From Paracoccaceae bacterium (lineage in GTDB: Bacteria; Pseudomonadota; Alphaproteobacteria; Rhodobacterales; Rhodobacteraceae), in the NCBI GenBank assembly GCA_007134805.1, contig SLKB01000092.1, positions 1 to 7,625 on the forward strand: 7,625 bases of DNA, in the 5' to 3' direction. Under the pieces are notes generated by a model that was given only the letters and a program-made list of their open reading frames with translations, had not been told where the DNA came from and searched no databases. Of this stretch, positions 5,516-7,625 are shown piece by piece. Both the position numbers and the translations under genes were made by a program. How positions within the stretch are numbered: position 1 is the stretch's first letter; each line of letters starts with the position of its first letter.

Positions 5516-7625
5516 ATGAAGTTCTCCGACGAACTCAAATTGGTGAAGTCTTCAAAACAGATCCATTCGTCATGGTATCGCGAAACCTATCCAGAAGTCG
5601 CCGAACTGGGGCTCGACCCGGCCCTGCATTACCTGCGCTACGGCGCGGCGATGGGGCGCAATCCGGGCAAGAATTTCGACACGCAATTCTATCTCGAAAC
5701 CTATCCCGAAGCCGCGGCCAGCGGGCTCAACCCCCTTGTCCACTACGCGCTGCACGGCCAGCCCGCAGGCTATGCGACCCGCCCGAGGCGCGAAGACCCG
5801 CGCAAGCAGATCAATGTCATCCGCACCAAGCTGCTCAGCCTGGGCTTCACCGAACGCCCGCTCGCCGAACTGACCGAGATCGCCGCAACCCATGATGACC
5901 CGGCCGCCCGCGCCATGGCGGCGCGCGAACTCGCCCTGTGGCACATGCGCGCCAAGACCGATGACGGCTACTGCACTGCCCTCGACTGGATCGCTCGCGC
6001 CCGCCCCGACGCGCCCGATCTCGACTTCCGCTCGCGGCTTTCGACGGTCGAGTTGCTCTGCCACTATCACCTCAAGGACACTCCCGCAGGGCTTGCGGCC
6101 TATGAACGCGCAGCCCTCGCCGGCGAATCCACGCCCGATTTGACCCTCGCCCGCGTCAATTTCGAAACGACCCCCGAAACCCGCGTGCTCTGGATCAATC
6201 AGGTGCTCGCCCGCTACGGGATCGAACCGGTCACGCTGCTGCCCGACGAGGGCCAGCCCGCCTATGACCGGCTGACCTGCGCGGTCGATCTGCCAAGGAT
6301 CACCGAGGGGCCGAAAGTCACCGTGCTGATCGCGGCCTATGACGCGGCCGAGATGCTGCCCACGGCCCTGCGCTCGCTGCAGGAGCAGACCTGGGCCAAT
6401 CTGGAAATCATCGTGCTCGACGACTGCTCGCCCAGTGATGACACCTTGCGCGTGGCCAGAGCCTTCGCCGCAACCGACCCGCGCATCCAGGTCGTGCGCA
6501 TGCCCGAGAACGGCGGAGCCTATGTCGCGCGCAACCATGGGCTCGACATGGCCACAGGCGAGTTCGTCACCCTCCACGACGCCGACGACTGGTCGCACCC
6601 GAAAAAGATCGAGACACAAGTCCGCTTCATGATGGACAACCCCGAGGTGATGGCCTGCAAATCACAGCAGGCCCGGGCTTATTCGGATCTGGGCTTTACC
6701 AGATGGACCGGACAAGGCCATTTCATTATCCCAAATACGTCCTCCTTCATGTATCGCCGTGAGCCAATTAAAGAGGTGCTTGGTTATTGGGATACTGTAC
6801 GGTTTTCGGCAGATAATGAACTTGTGAGACGTATTAGCGGCGCCTTCGGAAAGCATACCGTCATATTCATGGATTCTGGGCCATATTCATTTCAGCGCGA
6901 CTCTGACAGCTCTATTATTGCAGATGAGGTTTTGGGCGTTAACGGATTCATGTTTGGAGCTAGGAAGGAATACCTAGATGCACAGAATTATACACGCAAA
7001 TTCTCGCAGAATTTAAAATATGGATGCCAGTCTAAAAATCGACCATTTCCAGCACCAATTTTGATGTTACCAGAAAGAGCAATGGCTGCCGAAGAACAAA
7101 ATAATATAAATATTGCCTTTACAAACGATTTTCGTATGCCTGGCGGGAGTATTAACTCGACACTTGAAGAGCTTTATTGCGCTCAGAAGAATAATATTTC
7201 TTCCGCTGTATTTGAAATGCGACGCTATGATGTCAATTTTGGTGACAAAATTCGCGCACATATGCTTGATGAAGCGCGAGAAACGATCTGGAAGAATAAT
7301 ATTCGTATACTTACATATGGCGAGAACGTAACATGTGAACTTCTTATATTGCGCTATCCGCCGATCCTGCAAGAATTTCAACGCTATGTCCCAACCATCG
7401 ATGCGAAAGAAATCAAGGTCATCGTCAACCAAACTCCGATGAGTGACTACGGCCCCGATGGGATCATCCGCTATGAACTGCACAAATGCGCCGAAAACAT
7501 CCGCCGTTATTTCGGCAAGGATGCCACTTGGCACCCGATCGGCCCGCTGGTGCGCGAGGCGCTACACAGCCATCACGCAGATCAGTTGCATCACATCAAC
7601 CTGTCTGATCAGGACTGGCATAATA
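5516..7625 (+). CDS. multidomain glycosyltransferase (repeats + GT2 + GT-B-like), 3' end beyond window
   Basis: The frame is open from ATG at 5516 to the right edge (703 codons). An in-frame TGA at 5489 and AGG at 5505-5507 support this start. Residues 20-85 hold two copies of a 'Y.ETYPE.A..GL.P..HY...G' repeat found at the N-terminus of many surface-glycan proteins. Residues 90-260 look helical. A GT2 domain follows: VTVLIAAYD (268-276), the nucleotide-sugar Asp pair VLDDCSPSDD (D302, D303), NGGAYVARNHG, the metal-binding HDADDW (354-359), an acidic SADNEL (431-436) at the usual catalytic-base position, and FQRDSDS (459-465). A second, GT-B-type domain begins at IAFTNDFRMPGG (533-544), with VNQTP (637-641) and HPIGPLVREAL (673-683); its donor-binding half lies outside the window. 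It is likely cytosolic and probably adds two sugars to a surface polysaccharide, but the substrate is unknown. Codons 402-622 are of much lower GC than the rest. Confidence 0.88.
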   Translation, partial: MKFSDELKLVKSSKQIHSSWYRETYPEVAELGLDPALHYLRYGAAMGRNPGKNFDTQFYLETYPEAAASGLNPLVHYALHGQPAGYATRPRREDPRKQINVIRTKLLSLGFTERPLAELTEIAATHDDPAARAMAARELALWHMRAKTDDGYCTALDWIARARPDAPDLDFRSRLSTVELLCHYHLKDTPAGLAAYERAALAGESTPDLTLARVNFETTPETRVLWINQVLARYGIEPVTLLPDEGQPAYDRLTCAVDLPRITEGPKVTVLIAAYDAAEMLPTALRSLQEQTWANLEIIVLDDCSPSDDTLRVARAFAATDPRIQVVRMPENGGAYVARNHGLDMATGEFVTLHDADDWSHPKKIETQVRFMMDNPEVMACKSQQARAYSDLGFTRWTGQGHFIIPNTSSFMYRREPIKEVLGYWDTVRFSADNELVRRISGAFGKHTVIFMDSGPYSFQRDSDSSIIADEVLGVNGFMFGARKEYLDAQNYTRKFSQNLKYGCQSKNRPFPAPILMLPERAMAAEEQNNINIAFTNDFRMPGGSINSTLEELYCAQKNNISSAVFEMRRYDVNFGDKIRAHMLDEARETIWKNNIRILTYGENVTCELLILRYPPILQEFQRYVPTIDAKEIKVIVNQTPMSDYGPDGIIRYELHKCAENIRRYFGKDATWHPIGPLVREALHSHHADQLHHINLSDQDWHN
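5576..5758 (+). repeat. two in-frame copies of a 38-residue-period repeat at the glycosyltransferase N-terminus
   Basis: Copy 1 covers residues 21-43 (YRETYPEVAELGLDP then ALHYLRYG) and copy 2 covers residues 59-81 (YLETYPEAAASGLNP then LVHYALHG). The conserved Tyr, Glu-Thr-Tyr-Pro-Glu, Gly-Leu, Pro and His-Tyr positions align exactly. At the DNA level GAAACCTATCC is identical in both. The role is unknown; presumed binding or scaffolding in glycan enzymes. Confidence 0.8.
6720..7380 (+). other. low-GC mosaic segment inside the glycosyltransferase gene
   Basis: By hand count, 6721-7380 is about 41% GC (271 of 660), compared with about 67% at 6301-6600 and about 70% at 7501-7560. Codon choice changes with it: four ATA and two TTA codons and many AAT occur here, while I saw no ATA or TTA in codons 1-380. 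The frame is intact and GT2 and GT-B family motifs run through it. No repeats or mobile-element ends are visible at the edges, which are gradual (about 6660-6720 and 7380-7500). This is best explained by recombination with a divergent homologue. Confidence 0.7.

Noticed and set aside
5570..6619. Minus-strand open frame (349 codons) opposite the glycosyltransferase
   Set aside because: It ends exactly where the low-GC segment begins, as expected of a GC-driven shadow frame, and the plus strand encodes GT2 motifs.

Overview
The window looks like chromosome of a GC-rich alphaproteobacterium, most likely Rhodobacterales (Rhodobacteraceae/Paracoccaceae). The reasons are its base composition, a DUF2793 phage-type protein, and glycan-related methyltransferase and glycosyltransferase families that are common there. 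I cannot name genus or species. No tRNA, rRNA, CRISPR array or insertion sequence is visible.

Layout. Five complete genes and one partial gene lie on the minus strand (positions 1-5281). One large gene, cut by the window edge, lies on the plus strand (5516-7625). Minus strand, in order of transcription: a 604-aa DUF2793 phage spike/fibre-like protein (5281-3467); a 109-aa small protein (3455-3126); a 66-aa tail-assembly-like protein (3129-2929, ATGA overlap); a 389-aa DUF2264 protein (2781-1612); a 212-aa SAM-methyltransferase-like protein (1446-808); and the N-terminal 257 residues of a second, degenerate SAM-methyltransferase-like protein (772 to the left edge). The divergent plus-strand gene encodes a multidomain glycosyltransferase: two N-terminal YPEVA/HY repeats, a helical spacer, a GT2 (GT-A) domain, then the N-terminal half of a GT-B-type domain.

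How the parts may work together. The 5281-2929 block is a compact, translationally coupled module with a receptor-binding-type protein and two small partners, but no capsid, portal, terminase or integrase gene nearby. That is the pattern expected of gene-transfer-agent accessory spike/fibre loci or of a stripped prophage remnant. The rest (GT, two methyltransferase-like proteins, DUF2264 putative glycoside hydrolase) fits surface polysaccharide synthesis or modification. A glycan-binding spike sitting beside glycan genes is suggestive but unproven.

The most striking sequence signal is inside the glycosyltransferase gene. About 6720-7380 falls to roughly 41% GC by hand count, against about 67% just upstream and about 70% again at 7501-7560, while the reading frame and the family motifs stay intact. 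This reads as a mosaic gene in which an internal, specificity-determining segment was replaced from a lower-GC donor.
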